DNA from: CAVTWH01 sp963850915
Lineage (GTDB): Bacteria; Actinomycetota; Actinomycetes; Mycobacteriales; Micromonosporaceae
Direction: 5' to 3'
Assembly (NCBI GenBank): GCA_963850915.1
Contig: CAWKND010000008.1
Coordinates: forward strand, 159,877 to 223,876
DNA length: 64,000 nucleotides
A program made the position numbers and the translations under genes. The stretch's first letter is position 1; each line of letters starts with the position of its first letter. The notes beneath the pieces were generated by a model. That model saw only the letters and a program-made list of their open reading frames with translations, did not search any database and had not been told where the DNA came from. Below, one piece after another: positions 32,608 to 43,500 of the stretch.

Positions 32608-33855
32608 ATGACCAGCACCGACATTCGCCCGTACCGCGTCGAGGTTCCGCAGGCCAAGCTCGACGACCTGGCCGACCGGCTGCGCCGGGCGCAGTGGCCG
32701 GACGAGCTGCCCGGGGTCGGCGACGCCTACGGGGTACCCGGTGACCGGGTCCGCGCGCTGGCCGAGTACTGGCTCGACCGCTTCGACTGGCGGGCACTGG
32801 AGCAGCGGCTCAACGCGTACCCCCAGTTCCTCACCGAGATCGACGGCACGGACATCCACTTCCTGCACGTCCGCTCGTCGCGTGCCGACGCGCTGCCGCT
32901 GGTACTCACCCACGGCTGGCCCGGTTCGATCGTGGAGTACCTGGACCTGATCGGGCCGCTGACCGAGCCGACCGATCCGGAGGCGCCCGCCTTCCACCTG
33001 GTCATCCCGAGCCTGCCCGGCTTCGGCTTCGCCGGCCCGACCCACGACACCGGCTGGAACCGGTGGCGCACCGCGCGCGCCTGGGCGGAGCTGATGAGCC
33101 GCCTGGGCTACGACCGGTACGGCGCGGTGGGCAACGACGGTGGCTCGATGATCTCGCCGGAGTTGGGGCGCCTCGACGGGGAGCACGTGGTGGGGGTACA
33201 CGTCACCCAGCTCTTCTCCTTCCCCACCGGCGATCCGGCCGAGTTCGCCGGCATGAGCGCCGAGGAGCAGTCGGCAATGGCGAAGCTGCAATGGTTCTAC
33301 GAGAACAAGTTCTCCTTCAACGCGCTGCAGAGCCAGCAGCCGCAGACGCTGGCGTACGCGCTGGCCGACTCGCCGATCGGCCTGCTCGGCTGGAACAGCC
33401 AGCTCTTCGACGAGAATGTGGACGCCGACTTCGTGATCGCGAACGTGGCGCTCTACTGGCTGACCGGTACCGCCGGTTCGGCGATCCGGTTCTACTACGA
33501 GGACGCCCACCACCCGGAGCCGGCCGACGGGCCAACGGTGGTACCGACGGCCCTGTCCATGTTCGCCGGCGACTTCGAGTCGATCCGCCGGTTCTGCGAC
33601 CGGGACCACAGCAACATCGTGAGCTGGCGGTCGCACCGCGAACCGGGCGGCCACTACGCGGCGCACCTGCGAGCCGGAAATCCTCCTCGCCGACCTGCGG
33701 GAGTTCTACACCGGGCTGCGCTGACCAACGCCGGTACGTGGATGACGCGCGAGGGGCCTGGGCTCTTCGCGCGTCATCCACGTGCGCCGCGCGGCCGACC
33801 TGGCCGGCGCGGACCAGTGCCGGCTCAGCGCAGCCGGGGCGCCGCCGCCTTGTAG
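32608..33855 (+). CDS. Epoxide hydrolase (EHN family) with a C-terminal frameshift
   Basis: Encodes 415 aa as read. The N-terminal EHN domain (RPYRVEVPQAKLDDLADRL), HGWPGS oxyanion motif, nucleophile strand VGNDGGSMIS and the REPGGHYAAH base region mark a microsomal-type epoxide hydrolase. After HYAAH the frame diverges. Skipping one base near 33670 restores EPEILLADLREFYTGLR with a stop at 33722-33724, the family's normal end, 12 bp before a terminator. As written the protein gains about 60 unrelated residues and runs through that terminator. It is a real frameshift or a sequencing error; catalysis may survive. Confidence 0.78.
   Translation: MTSTDIRPYRVEVPQAKLDDLADRLRRAQWPDELPGVGDAYGVPGDRVRALAEYWLDRFDWRALEQRLNAYPQFLTEIDGTDIHFLHVRSSRADALPLVLTHGWPGSIVEYLDLIGPLTEPTDPEAPAFHLVIPSLPGFGFAGPTHDTGWNRWRTARAWAELMSRLGYDRYGAVGNDGGSMISPELGRLDGEHVVGVHVTQLFSFPTGDPAEFAGMSAEEQSAMAKLQWFYENKFSFNALQSQQPQTLAYALADSPIGLLGWNSQLFDENVDADFVIANVALYWLTGTAGSAIRFYYEDAHHPEPADGPTVVPTALSMFAGDFESIRRFCDRDHSNIVSWRSHREPGGHYAAHLRAGNPPRRPAGVLHRAALTNAGTWMTREGPGLFARHPRAPRGRPGRRGPVPAQRSRGAAAL
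33736..33783. terminator. Bidirectional terminator with 17-bp perfect stem
   Basis: ACGTGGATGACGCGCGA (33736-33752) pairs with 33767-33783 over a 14-nt loop. It lies just after the restored stop of the epoxide hydrolase and before the convergent lipoprotein gene. Confidence 0.85.
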
Positions 33856-34697
33856 ATGGCGATGACGGTGGCGATGAGGTGGTCCCAGTTCGAGTAGCCG
33901 AAGAGGTTGAGGCTGAGTACGCCCTTCGACGCCTGGATCTTGACGTCACCGGTCGGGCTGGCGTATGCCGGCGCGCCCACTCCCGGTACCGGGAACGAGC
34001 CCCGCTTGGTCTCGGCGTCCACCTTGGCTCCCTTGGCCCAGGCGAGTGTCACGTTGCCGTCGCTGCCGTAGTCGCCGCCGATGTGGTAGTTGCACGAGGT
34101 CGCGTCGCCACTTGAGCTGACCGAGGGGTTCATCGCGGTGAAGTTGTCCGTCACCGCGGCCAACATCTCGTCGTCGGTGACGTAGCCGCAGCCGGCCGCT
34201 GGCGCCGGCGGGGCTGGCGGCGGTACCGGTGACGCGGCCTGGGTTGCCGGCGCTGTGGGGCTGGGCGTCGGCGGTTGAGCGCTGCGTACCGCCGCCAGCT
34301 TGTCGAGGTCGAATTCTGCCTCGCAGGTGAACTGGGAGGATTTGTTCGCGACCTCGACCCCGTCCACGACGATGTTGCAGCGGACGGTGGACTCGGCGGA
34401 TCCACCGCTCGCGGAGGCCGTCAGCGTCACCTGCGTCACGTTCGAGGTAGTGGTGATCTGCTTGCTCCACAAGGGATCTGGGCCGCTCGTGGAGTCCGAC
34501 CCGGACGAGCCGTCGGCACCCGTGTAGCCGACGTTGACTTCGAACGAGATCCGTCCGGTGCCCTGGACGAGGTAGGTGACCTGGTGGGTGGCGGCGACCT
34601 CTGGGCCCCCGGGACCAGTCGAGGACTGGCAGGCGACGGTACCGCCGAGCAGCCCGACGGCGACCAGCGCCGCGAGAACACGGGAACAGCTGAACAT
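33825..34697 (-). CDS. Lipoprotein with MmpS-like and DUF3558-like parts
   Basis: Encodes 290 aa. A signal peptide ends in lipobox GGTVAC. Residues about 38-130 (VTYLVQGTGRISFEVNVGY, then CNIVVDGVEVANK) resemble the MmpS/transport-accessory beta-sandwich. A Pro/Ala-rich linker follows. The C-terminal 110 residues (CGYVTDDEMLAAV, TSCNYHIGG) resemble DUF3558-type domains with paired cysteines. It is anchored outside the membrane. No MmpL partner is adjacent. A GGAAGGAC site precedes the ATG. Confidence 0.7.
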   Translation of the reverse strand: MFSCSRVLAALVAVGLLGGTVACQSSTGPGGPEVAATHQVTYLVQGTGRISFEVNVGYTGADGSSGSDSTSGPDPLWSKQITTTSNVTQVTLTASASGGSAESTVRCNIVVDGVEVANKSSQFTCEAEFDLDKLAAVRSAQPPTPSPTAPATQAASPVPPPAPPAPAAGCGYVTDDEMLAAVTDNFTAMNPSVSSSGDATSCNYHIGGDYGSDGNVTLAWAKGAKVDAETKRGSFPVPGVGAPAYASPTGDVKIQASKGVLSLNLFGYSNWDHLIATVIAIYKAAAPRLR

Positions 34698-34847
34698 TGT
34701 GGACCGTCCTTCCCCGCTGCCGCACCGGCCGGCGGCCAGCATACGGCGCGGATCGGTACGCCACAGTCCCGCGGCGAGATGGCAGCTACGCAAGTGGACG
34801 CGGACGGTGAACGTCGTCAACGCGCGTCCGCGCACACAGTGTCTCCG

Positions 34848-34874
34848 GTGCACACATCGGTGTCGCTTGTGCAC
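34848..34874. promoter_or_regulatory. Inverted repeat upstream of the hydrolase gene
   Basis: GTGCACA (34848-34854) and TGTGCAC (34868-34874) form a 7-bp inverted repeat with 13-bp spacer, 85 bp before the hydrolase ATG. It is a candidate regulator site, perhaps for the downstream AraC protein. Confidence 0.4.
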
Positions 34875-34958
34875 ATGCCTTCGGCTCTGACCAGCACTTC
34901 CGTAGCGTCGGCGACGTCGTGATCAAGGCGATGCGACACGAATCAGAAGGAGAAAGTC

Positions 34959-35690
34959 ATGACTGATACGACTTCCGGACAGGCCGGCCCGACCATCGTT
35001 CTCGTACACGGCGCGTTCGCCGATGCCGCCAGCTGGGCCCCGACCACCGAGCGGCTGATCTCCGCCAAGGTACCGGTGGTGGCCATCGTCAACCCGCTGC
35101 GCGGCCTGAGCCACGATGCCGCGTACGTGGCAAGCGTCATCAACCAGATCCCCGGCCCGGTACTCGCCGTCGGACACTCCTACGGCGGCGCGGTCATCAC
35201 CAACGCCTGCGTACACACGCCGAACGTGGTGGGCCTGGTGTACGTGGCGGCATTCGCTCCCGACGAGGGCGAGAAGCTCATCGACATCGTCGGCGGCTCC
35301 AAGGACAGCGTGCTCACCTCAGCCGTCGTGGAGAGCCAGTATCCGACCGGCGAGGGTACCGCGCCGGAGCTCGTCATTGACCCGGCCCGGTTCCGGACGG
35401 TCTTCACCGCCGACCTGCCGCAGCTGCAGTCCGATGTCCTCGGCCTGTCGCAGCGGCCGATCGCGGCCGGTTCGTTCGCCGAGGTGTCCGGGCCGGCCGC
35501 CTGGAAGAACCTGCCTTCCTGGGCTGCTGTCGGAATGGCCGACACCGCCGCCGGCACCGACGTCGTACTCGCCATGGCTCGCCGGGCCGGCGCGGACATC
35601 ACCGAGATCGACGGTTCCCACGTCATCATGATCTCCCAGCCCGGTGCCGTCACCGACGTCATCCTCACCGCCCTCAAAGCCGTCAGCTGA
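34959..35690 (+). CDS. Alpha/beta hydrolase (EstC/haloperoxidase-like)
   Basis: Encodes 243 aa. TIVLVHGAFADAASWAP oxyanion loop, nucleophile elbow VGHSYGGAVI, and GSHVIMISQP base region give an intact Ser-His triad. Close relatives are small salicylate-esterase/signal-peptide-less hydrolases that often sit beside an AraC gene in actinomycetes, as here. AGAAGGAGA precedes the ATG. A terminator follows. The substrate is not evident. Confidence 0.85.
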   Translation: MTDTTSGQAGPTIVLVHGAFADAASWAPTTERLISAKVPVVAIVNPLRGLSHDAAYVASVINQIPGPVLAVGHSYGGAVITNACVHTPNVVGLVYVAAFAPDEGEKLIDIVGGSKDSVLTSAVVESQYPTGEGTAPELVIDPARFRTVFTADLPQLQSDVLGLSQRPIAAGSFAEVSGPAAWKNLPSWAAVGMADTAAGTDVVLAMARRAGADITEIDGSHVIMISQPGAVTDVILTALKAVS

Positions 35691-35714
35691 CGCCGGCTCC
35701 CACCTGAGCTCGGC

Positions 35715-35755
35715 TGCCGGCCTTCTCACGTCGTTCGACGGCGAGGAGGCCGGCA
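35715..35755 (+). terminator. Terminator after the hydrolase gene
   Basis: TGCCGGCCTTCTC (35715-35727) pairs with 35743-35755, 12 of 13 positions plus one G-T, over a 15-nt loop. Confidence 0.7.
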
Positions 35756-35852
35756 CCGGGCGCTCCGCACAGTTCTCGCACTCCTTTCGCACACCCCTGA
35801 CCTACGTTCACCTCAGCGACGACCGGCCGGTCGACCGGAGGTGAGAAGCCCG

Positions 35853-36863
35853 ATGACCCTTCTTCTGGACAGTGAAATGGTGCCGCCGCAACGCCGGGTG
35901 GACGCGATCAACGCAGTGGTGGCGGCCACCGAGGTACCGATGACTTTCTTCGACAACTCCGGCGGCGATCCACGGTTGCGGCTGGAGTACTGGGCCACCG
36001 GTGCCGGTTCGCATGTTTCGCTCGCGGTGGGCGGCGCCTCCCGGTTCCGGCGAAGTGCCCGGCAGTTGGCGCTGGCCGGCCCGGCCCGGGTCGGTATCGC
36101 ACTGCAGTTGGGGACCCGCGGATTCCTGACCGCACCGGGCGCAGACATGGTCACCGAACCGGGCCACCTCTACCTCGCTGACCAGACCAGGACGTTCGAC
36201 CACAGGTGGGACGGGGTTGGTGGTACGAAGGCGTTCGTGGTGGACCACGACGAGCTGGGTTTGCCGATCGCCACGGTACGTGCGGCGGCGTCCCGGTTGC
36301 GGCACAGCCCGGTGTACAACCTGTTCCGTACCCATCTTTCGGGTCTCTGCCAACACGACGCCCACCCGCCACCCGGGCCGGCGCAGGCGATGGTCGGCGC
36401 GGCGACCACGGAGCTGCTCCGCGCGCTGATCACCACTGCAGCGGACCATGACGTACGCCACCACGGATCGCTCTACCTGAGGATCACCACGTACATCGGT
36501 CAGCACCTGACCGGCGCACCCCTCAGCCCGCAGCACATCGCGGCGGCACACAGCATTTCGGTACGGCAGCTCTACAAGGTCTGGTCCGACAACAACGACA
36601 CGCCACTGAGCCAGTGGGTGATGACCGCCCGGCTCGACGGTGCCCGCCGGGAACTCGCCCAGCCGACCCCGCGCCCGGCCACCATCGCGGCAGTGGCCCG
36701 CCGATGGGGCTTTCCCGACTCGACACACTTCAGCAAGCGATTCCGCCGGGCCTACGGCCTTTCGCCCCGCGAATGGCGCCGGATCAGGACCACGCCCCGG
36801 ATTCAGCCACCGCCACTACAACTCCACAACGCCGGCGTCCACAACGCCGGAAGAACCGTCTGA
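35853..36863 (+). CDS. AraC-family transcriptional regulator
   Basis: Encodes 336 aa. An N-terminal AraC-binding-domain-2-like region (about 10-190) precedes two helix-turn-helix motifs in the last 110 residues: QHIAAAHSISVRQLYKVW and AAVARRWGFPDSTHFSKRFRRAYGLSPREWRR. The ATG at 35853 follows a perfect GGAGGTGAG site; a GTG at 35841 lies inside that site and is less likely. It probably controls the upstream hydrolase. Its 3' end overlaps the convergent SARP gene by 48 bp. Confidence 0.88.
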   Translation: MTLLLDSEMVPPQRRVDAINAVVAATEVPMTFFDNSGGDPRLRLEYWATGAGSHVSLAVGGASRFRRSARQLALAGPARVGIALQLGTRGFLTAPGADMVTEPGHLYLADQTRTFDHRWDGVGGTKAFVVDHDELGLPIATVRAAASRLRHSPVYNLFRTHLSGLCQHDAHPPPGPAQAMVGAATTELLRALITTAADHDVRHHGSLYLRITTYIGQHLTGAPLSPQHIAAAHSISVRQLYKVWSDNNDTPLSQWVMTARLDGARRELAQPTPRPATIAAVARRWGFPDSTHFSKRFRRAYGLSPREWRRIRTTPRIQPPPLQLHNAGVHNAGRTV

Positions 36864-39722
36864 CCGGCCGTCCCGCTCCGCCAGGATTGCCAGCACTCTG
36901 GCAATCTGCTGATGGTTCTCCACCTGCTGCTTTTCGTAGAGCGCCGCGTTGCGGTACTCCGCCCCGTGCAGCGCGAGCGTCTGTGTGTACCGCTCGCACA
37001 CCGCTCGCGCGCGCTCGTAGTCACCCACGCCGACGTACGCCTCGGCGAGCATCCCCAGGATGGCGAACGCGTTCTTGGGTTCATGGAGGGAACGAGCCTC
37101 GACGGCAGGTTCGGCCAGCTCGATCGCTTCGGCGAAACGCCCCAACCGCACCAGGTGTTCGGCCAGCAGCTCGGCGATCGTGATCGCGTCGTACTCCATC
37201 CGCTGTGCCCGAGCGATGGGCAGTGCACGCTGGACGAGCTCGAACGACTCCGTCCACATCTTGCGCGCATTGAAGACCTGCGCCTCCAACACGGTCGCGA
37301 TGACAACCATGCGCTGGTCGGCTGAGCGTTCTGCCGCAACGGTAGCCTGACGCATGTAGGCACTGGCTTCCACCAGGTCGCCGGCGCGCACCGCCGACTG
37401 GCCCATGTTCCGCAGGGTGTTGGCCTCCCCGAACAGATCTCCGGCCTGCTGGTAGAGGCGCAATGCCCGGCCGAGATGTACAGCGGCATCGTCGAACTGC
37501 GACATCGAATAATGCTTGACGCCGATATCGCGCTCCATCTCGGCGAGCAGCGTGCGGTCACCAAGGCGTTCGGCCGCCCGCAATCCGGCCAACGCATGCG
37601 GGTACGTGTCGCGCGCCGAGTCCACCGCCTGGTTCATCGGCCGCCAGTCCAGGACGATCCGAACGGCCGCGCGATCCATGCCGTGCGCGACGGCCAGCTG
37701 GACAACCGCGACGAGTACGGCCCGCTCCCGCAGGTACCACGCGGTGGTATCCGCCAGGGCATCAAAGCGTTCCGCCGCGTAGGAGCGCTCGGGCGGGCCG
37801 ATGTCGTCGATCGCAGCCCGGCCATACAGTACGAACGCGTTGCGCATCGAGTGCACGTAGTGCTCGACCAGCCGCCGCTCCGCCTCGTCCCGCTCGCCGG
37901 CGGTGTCGAGCAGTTCACCGGCGTACACGCGGATGAGGTCGTGGAGAACGAATCGGCCGGTAACCGGCTCGCTGAGCATGCTCGCCGCCGTCAGTTCCCG
38001 GACGAATCCACGGACTGTGACAAGCTCGAGGCCGGTCATGCTGGCCACCGAGTGCAGTGACATCTCCGGGCCGGGGTGCGCCGCCAGGAGGCGGAACACG
38101 CGCGCCGCCCCGGGCGAGAGCGTGTCATAGGACCACGCGAACACCGACCGCAGATCACCCACCGACTCGCCGGTGGTCAACGTGTCGAGCAGTCCAGCGG
38201 CGGCGAGTTCGGCGGCGACATCCGCCAGCGTCAACCCGGGATTGGTCACCGCACGCGCGGCCGCTATCGCCAGTGCCAGCGGCAACCCGGCGCATGCGGC
38301 CAGGATCTGGTCGACGGCTGCCGGGCTTGCCGCGGCACGCACCTCGCCCACCCGGTTGGCCAGCAGTTGGCGGGATTCGCCGTCGTTCAGTCGATCCAGT
38401 ACAACCAGCCGCGCACCTTCCCGGACGACCAGGCCGGAGAGCCGGTTGCGGCTCGTCACGATGACCAGACACCCGGCGGAGCCCGGTAGCAGCGGCCGCA
38501 CCTGGTCGGAGTCACGGGCGTTGTCCAGCACCATCAGGATCCGCCGATCGGCGACAACGCTACGAAAAAGTGCCGCACGGGCGTCGAGGCTGTCGGACGC
38601 CCGATCGCCGAGGTTCACCTCCAACGACTCCAGCAGCATCGTGACCGCCGCCATCGGTTCGACAACACGGCCGCCCGGGTCGAACCCGCGCAGGTTGATG
38701 TACAACTGACCGTCGGGGTAGTGGGACTTGACCTGGTGGGCCCAGTGCACGGCGAGAGCCGTTTTACCGACGCCGCCCATCCCTCCCAGCGCCGTGATGA
38801 CCACTGCCTGTCCTGACACCGCGGCGGCGAACTGCTCATCAAGTTCGCCGGCCACATCGACGCGTTCGGTGAAGCCCGCCACCCGGGGCGGCAACTGCGC
38901 CGGGCGCAGCGGCGCGACCCGAGCGGGCCGTACCGGCACAGTCGGTTCGTCGTCGGCGGCCAACACGCTGCGCTGGACGGCCCGCAGTTCCGCCGATGGA
39001 TCGACGCCGAGCTCTTCGGCCAGCCGACGACGGATCTCTTCGAAGGACACCAATGCCTCGGCCGGGCGCCCGACCGTCACCAGCGCCCGGATCATCCGGG
39101 CGTGCAACGACTCGTCCAATGGAGCCGACGCCGCGATCGGACGGGCAAGGTCCAAGACCCGGTCGGCGGTACCGAGCGCCAACGCCAGATCGAACGCGTC
39201 CCGGGCGGCTGCGACGCGCTGCTGCTCCACCGCCACGAACTCCGGTCGCATGCGGGCAGTCTCAGGAAGGCCGACCAACGGAGCCTGCTGGGCCAGTTCG
39301 AGTGCGGCCACCAGACGATCGAGCGCTTCGGCCGGAGTATCCGCTCGGGCCTGGCGCAGGAGATCGTCGAAGCTTACGAGATCGCATGCTGCGCCGCTGA
39401 CAGTCAGGCGATATCCGCCGAGCCCGCCCAGCAGCCACCGCCCCGGCTGCCGTACCGGTAGCGCAGGCTGCAGCAGTCGTCGCAGCTCGCCGATGTGCCG
39501 GTGAATCTGGTTGGCCGCGTACGACGGCGGGTCGTCGCCCCAGACCATGTCGATCAGCGCGGCCGTGGACACGACTTGACCGCGTGCCACGAGTAACGAG
39601 GCGAAGATCATCCGGTGGTGCGGCGGCCCGAGCCGGACTTCGACTCCGTCACACCACAGCCGAGGACCCCCGAAGACCTGGAGGCGAACCGCCGGATCGG
39701 CTGAATCTACCGCAGACGCCAC
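36816..39722 (-). CDS. AfsR/SARP-type regulator (BTAD, NB-ARC, TPR)
   Basis: Encodes 968 aa from a GTG. Order: OmpR-like DNA-binding domain (about 12-108), bacterial transcriptional activator domain (about 115-252), NB-ARC NTPase with P-loop GGMGGVGKT (313-321) and Walker-B-like RRILMVLDNA, a winged helix, then tetratricopeptide-like helices to the end. This is the architecture of AfsR-like activators of secondary metabolism. ATP binding and TPR contacts are expected to gate DNA binding near -35 direct repeats. The target is unknown; the 553-6936 operon is 30 kb away and no metabolite cluster is adjacent. Confidence 0.9.
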   Translation of the reverse strand: MASAVDSADPAVRLQVFGGPRLWCDGVEVRLGPPHHRMIFASLLVARGQVVSTAALIDMVWGDDPPSYAANQIHRHIGELRRLLQPALPVRQPGRWLLGGLGGYRLTVSGAACDLVSFDDLLRQARADTPAEALDRLVAALELAQQAPLVGLPETARMRPEFVAVEQQRVAAARDAFDLALALGTADRVLDLARPIAASAPLDESLHARMIRALVTVGRPAEALVSFEEIRRRLAEELGVDPSAELRAVQRSVLAADDEPTVPVRPARVAPLRPAQLPPRVAGFTERVDVAGELDEQFAAAVSGQAVVITALGGMGGVGKTALAVHWAHQVKSHYPDGQLYINLRGFDPGGRVVEPMAAVTMLLESLEVNLGDRASDSLDARAALFRSVVADRRILMVLDNARDSDQVRPLLPGSAGCLVIVTSRNRLSGLVVREGARLVVLDRLNDGESRQLLANRVGEVRAAASPAAVDQILAACAGLPLALAIAAARAVTNPGLTLADVAAELAAAGLLDTLTTGESVGDLRSVFAWSYDTLSPGAARVFRLLAAHPGPEMSLHSVASMTGLELVTVRGFVRELTAASMLSEPVTGRFVLHDLIRVYAGELLDTAGERDEAERRLVEHYVHSMRNAFVLYGRAAIDDIGPPERSYAAERFDALADTTAWYLRERAVLVAVVQLAVAHGMDRAAVRIVLDWRPMNQAVDSARDTYPHALAGLRAAERLGDRTLLAEMERDIGVKHYSMSQFDDAAVHLGRALRLYQQAGDLFGEANTLRNMGQSAVRAGDLVEASAYMRQATVAAERSADQRMVVIATVLEAQVFNARKMWTESFELVQRALPIARAQRMEYDAITIAELLAEHLVRLGRFAEAIELAEPAVEARSLHEPKNAFAILGMLAEAYVGVGDYERARAVCERYTQTLALHGAEYRNAALYEKQQVENHQQIARVLAILAERDGRSDGSSGVVDAGVVEL

Positions 39723-39919
39723 AGCCCACCCTGTCCTATCGCCCTTCCGACCAGGACCTTAGCAAGCCGATATCGATACGGGCACGGCGCGGAGAGGGAT
39801 AGCGCCGACCCCGTTCTCCGCAGATGGGGCGTCGGGCTGTGCTGGCCGTTTGGGGGGCTCATCGGGCGCTCCGGCGGTGGCATCATGATCCGACCGCCGC
39901 CTACGAAGGAGACACGACG

Positions 39920-40585
39920 ATGTACTGCCGGTTCTGTGGTGAGGCTGTCGGTATCGGCGCCGAGCACGCGTGCCCGAAGCAGCCCGTGCGGTCGAACACC
40001 GTGCTGCCGCCGGGTACCTTCGTGCATGTGGCAGTTGCTGGGCTGGGGTACCGCGCTCGGATTCGTTGCCGCGATTGCGCCTGGCTCGGCGCGTACCACG
40101 AATATTCGGTGACCTACCACGGTCTCCAGTCCCTGGCGAACGGCACGATCTACCTGGAGGGCCTGGGTCAGGCAGAGTCGGCGGCTGACAACGGTGATGC
40201 GCTGGCCTTGCTGTTCAAACTGCTCGTCGTCGTGTGCCTGCTCGGCTGCCTGGCCTGGTACGCCTGGGCGCGTACCTTTCTGGCACGGCTCGGCGAACGG
40301 GGACGCCGGGCAGTGCCGCCGGCGCTGAAGGTGCTGTGGTGGCTCACATTCGCCGTGGCCGCGATCCTGTGCGTGACGCTGTTCGTCGGCTCCCGGACCG
40401 TGAGTCACCGGGGACGACTACCAGCAGATCACGCACTCGGTACTGCACCCCTGCGGTATCTCATGGTGGTCGGCACCCTGGACGCGGTCGCGGCACTGAT
40501 CCTGGCCGTACTGATCCCGGTGGTCATGACGCGGATGCGCGGTGCTGCCCGTACGCCGACACCGACAGCCGCTGTCCAGGCGTAG
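39920..40585 (+). CDS. Membrane protein with N-terminal zinc-ribbon cysteines
   Basis: Encodes 221 aa. CRFC at 3-6 and a later Cys, plus RCRDC around residue 50, could bind zinc. Three hydrophobic segments lie at about 92-117, 135-158 and 175-205. A GAAGGAG site precedes the ATG. I do not recognise the family. The last 62 bp overlap the convergent glycosidase-like gene. Confidence 0.6.
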   Translation: MYCRFCGEAVGIGAEHACPKQPVRSNTVLPPGTFVHVAVAGLGYRARIRCRDCAWLGAYHEYSVTYHGLQSLANGTIYLEGLGQAESAADNGDALALLFKLLVVVCLLGCLAWYAWARTFLARLGERGRRAVPPALKVLWWLTFAVAAILCVTLFVGSRTVSHRGRLPADHALGTAPLRYLMVVGTLDAVAALILAVLIPVVMTRMRGAARTPTPTAAVQA

Positions 40586-43500
40586 CTCCGGCTGACCGCC
40601 GGATCAGGCAATGATGGCCGGCGGTGGATGCGGCTGGCTGGCCGGCGACGGGACGGACCCGCCGCCGGGCTACCAGCAGCAGCGCACCGGCCGCCGCCAG
40701 TACCAGGCCGAGCACCGTGACGACGATCGGCAGCACCGTCGGGATGCCGAGATAGACGGTGATACCGAGGATGCGGTGCAGGCCCCAGGGCAGCAGCGCC
40801 AGCTGGTCGTTCCACCAGGTCAGCGCGCGCTCCAGGCCGAGTACGCTGACCAACCCGCCGAGTACCGCCAGCGGCGTACCGGCACCGAGCAGCAGCCGGC
40901 CGAGCGTGGCGCGCACCCGCAGTGCGTACCTGTCGCGCAGTACGAACCAGGTCACCACGAACACCCAGAGGAACGCGGCGAAGGCGATGGTGATGTACGC
41001 CGATCGCAGCCGCGGATGGATCCAGAAGTCCAGCCAGTAGTGGCCGGGGCCACGGGTGTGCAGGACATAGAGCAGGATCGCGGTACGCAGCAGGGCGGCT
41101 CCGCCGACGGCGGCCCACAGGTGGTACCGGTCGCGCCCCCGGGTGAGCAGCCACAGCACCGCGCCGAACAGCAGCCAGGCGCCGAGGGTCAGCACGAGGT
41201 GTGCCGGGGCGGCGAACCAGGTGAAGATGAGCCGGCTCGCCACCAGCACGACAGCGGGCAGCAGCCAGACGACCATCCGGTCCAGCCGGGTCGGCGGCGG
41301 TTCGAGCGCGGCAACCCGCCACGGCCGGGTGGCGCCGGTCCACAGCGCCCACAAACCAGCCGCACCCGGGACCCGGCGACCGCTGCGGCCGGGGCGGCCG
41401 GTCCAGCCGAGGCCCGCCAACAGCGCCACCACGACGACCAGCAACATGCTGGCCAGGAAGGCCATAGTGGCGTCCCGGTTGTCGCGGGCCACGCCGAGGT
41501 CGGCGGCGGTGAAGTTGTACGCGGGCAGGTCGGTGTCGCTGCCGTAGCGGCGAACGTGTTCGGTACGGGCGGCCACGTACCGGTCACGCGCGTCCTGCCA
41601 CGCCAGGCTCGCCTTGCCGCTGCCGGTGTCCAGCCACTGGGCGTGGCGCAGCACCATGGTGCGGTACGCGGCCAGCGTGGTGAGCAGGTCGACCTCGTAG
41701 TCCAGGGTGTCCACGAATCGCTTGCGCAGTACCGGATCGAGCCACGTACCGGCGTCGGTACCGGCGACCAGGTCGCGCATCTGGCGGGCGGTGGTGACCG
41801 CGTTCTCGCCCTGGGCGATCGCCTCGTCGAGGTGGTCCCGGCTGACGGCGTAGATGCTGTCCAGTACCGAGCTGTCGCCGGTGACGATGTCCCACTCGAA
41901 GATCCACATCATCGGCGGCGGCTCCAGCCCGAGCGCCTTCACCGACTGGCTGGCGAACGGGCCGATGTACAGCCCGTCGGTGATCGCCTGCCGGGACAGC
42001 GCCAGGGCGCGGCTGAGCGCGTCGACGGTCGCCGGGTCGGCGGAGAACGTCTGGCGGACGAAGTCCGCGCTCGCCTGGCTCACATCGGTGTCCGGGTCCC
42101 GGGCGAGCCGGGCGGTCAGGTACGCGTCCAGGTCGATCAGCTGCCACAGGCCGGCGCGCTGGTACAGCAGCCGGGGTCCGGCGTACAGCGGGCCGCCGGT
42201 CTGCGTCCAGTCCCACACGCCTTCGATGTGCGGGTTGGCGGCCAGCAGTTCCCGCAGGGCACGCTGCTCCAGGTCGCCGAGGTCGTTGGGCAGGCTGCCG
42301 AAGCCCTCGAATTCGCGGCGCGACTGGAACTCGATGATGCGCCGCTGGGTACCCACCTTCAGGGTCGGGTTGATGGCCAGGTAGCTGTAGAAGTCGCCGG
42401 CCACGAACTTGGTGGAGACGATCAGGTGCGGGTCGTCGAGGCCGCCCAGGACCGTCTGGTACGAGGCCGGGTTGGTGTGCAGATCCCCGACGGCGCCGAC
42501 GCCGACCGTCCAGGTACGGAAGATGATGTCGTGGTTTGCTTGTCCCGCAACGGAAAGGAACGCGTGCAGCATGGCCTGCACGGCCGGTGGCGTGGTCACC
42601 GCGATCCGCGAGGAGTAGTCCCAGCCGGCCAGCTTGTAGTCCTGGCCGCCCTCGCCGATGCGGATCATCAACCCGTCGGCGAACGGCATACTGGCGAACA
42701 ATTCGGTCAGTCCGGCCTGGTAGACGCTCCACAGCTTCGGGTCGGTCGCGTCCAGGCCGCCGGTCGTACGCCGTAGGTAGCTCTCCAGTGGCGGAGAGAC
42801 GGCGAGCATGTCGCTGGCGAAGTACACCTTCATGCCCATGTCGTGGGCGTACCCCCACACCGGCGCGAACGCGGCGACCATCGCCCGCGCGCGGGCCACG
42901 TGCGAGTCGCCGGCCGGGTACACGGCGTGGCCGTCGCCGACACCCTGGAAGGTCACGTACTCCAGGAAACCCGGGATGACCACCCCGTTGTACCCGAGGG
43001 TGAGCGCGTGGTCGACGAAGTCGTGGAACTGCTGGGAAATGGTGGCCACGGCGGCCTGGTCGACCCAGGGCGCGGCGGGCAGCAGGGCGCTGGCCACCAC
43101 GTCGCTGTTGAGCGAGTAGTTGGTACCACCCGCGAAGGCGGCCGGATCGGCGTTCAGCCCGACCGCGCCGACGTCGGTGAGGCGCAGCCCGAGCCGGGGC
43201 TGCTGCGGCTTGCCCAGTTCGGCGGCGGGAATGATCTCCTCGGCGGAGCGGATCCGGTCGGCGAGCGTGTACAGGCCCGCTGCCGCACCGGCCGGCGAGC
43301 CCGCGCGTACCACCAGCGCCTGGTCGGTCCGGTCCAGGGTGAACGCCTCACCGGTGGCGGCGAAGGTGGCGAGAAGCTGCACCAGCAGGGCGTTCGGGCC
43401 GGTCGCGGCGGCGCCCCGGGTGATGGTGGGCGCCGGCGCGCCGCGCTGGGTCAGTGCCGTGGCGACCGCGCGGGCGGCGAGCGCGAGCCGGGGGTCGTCC

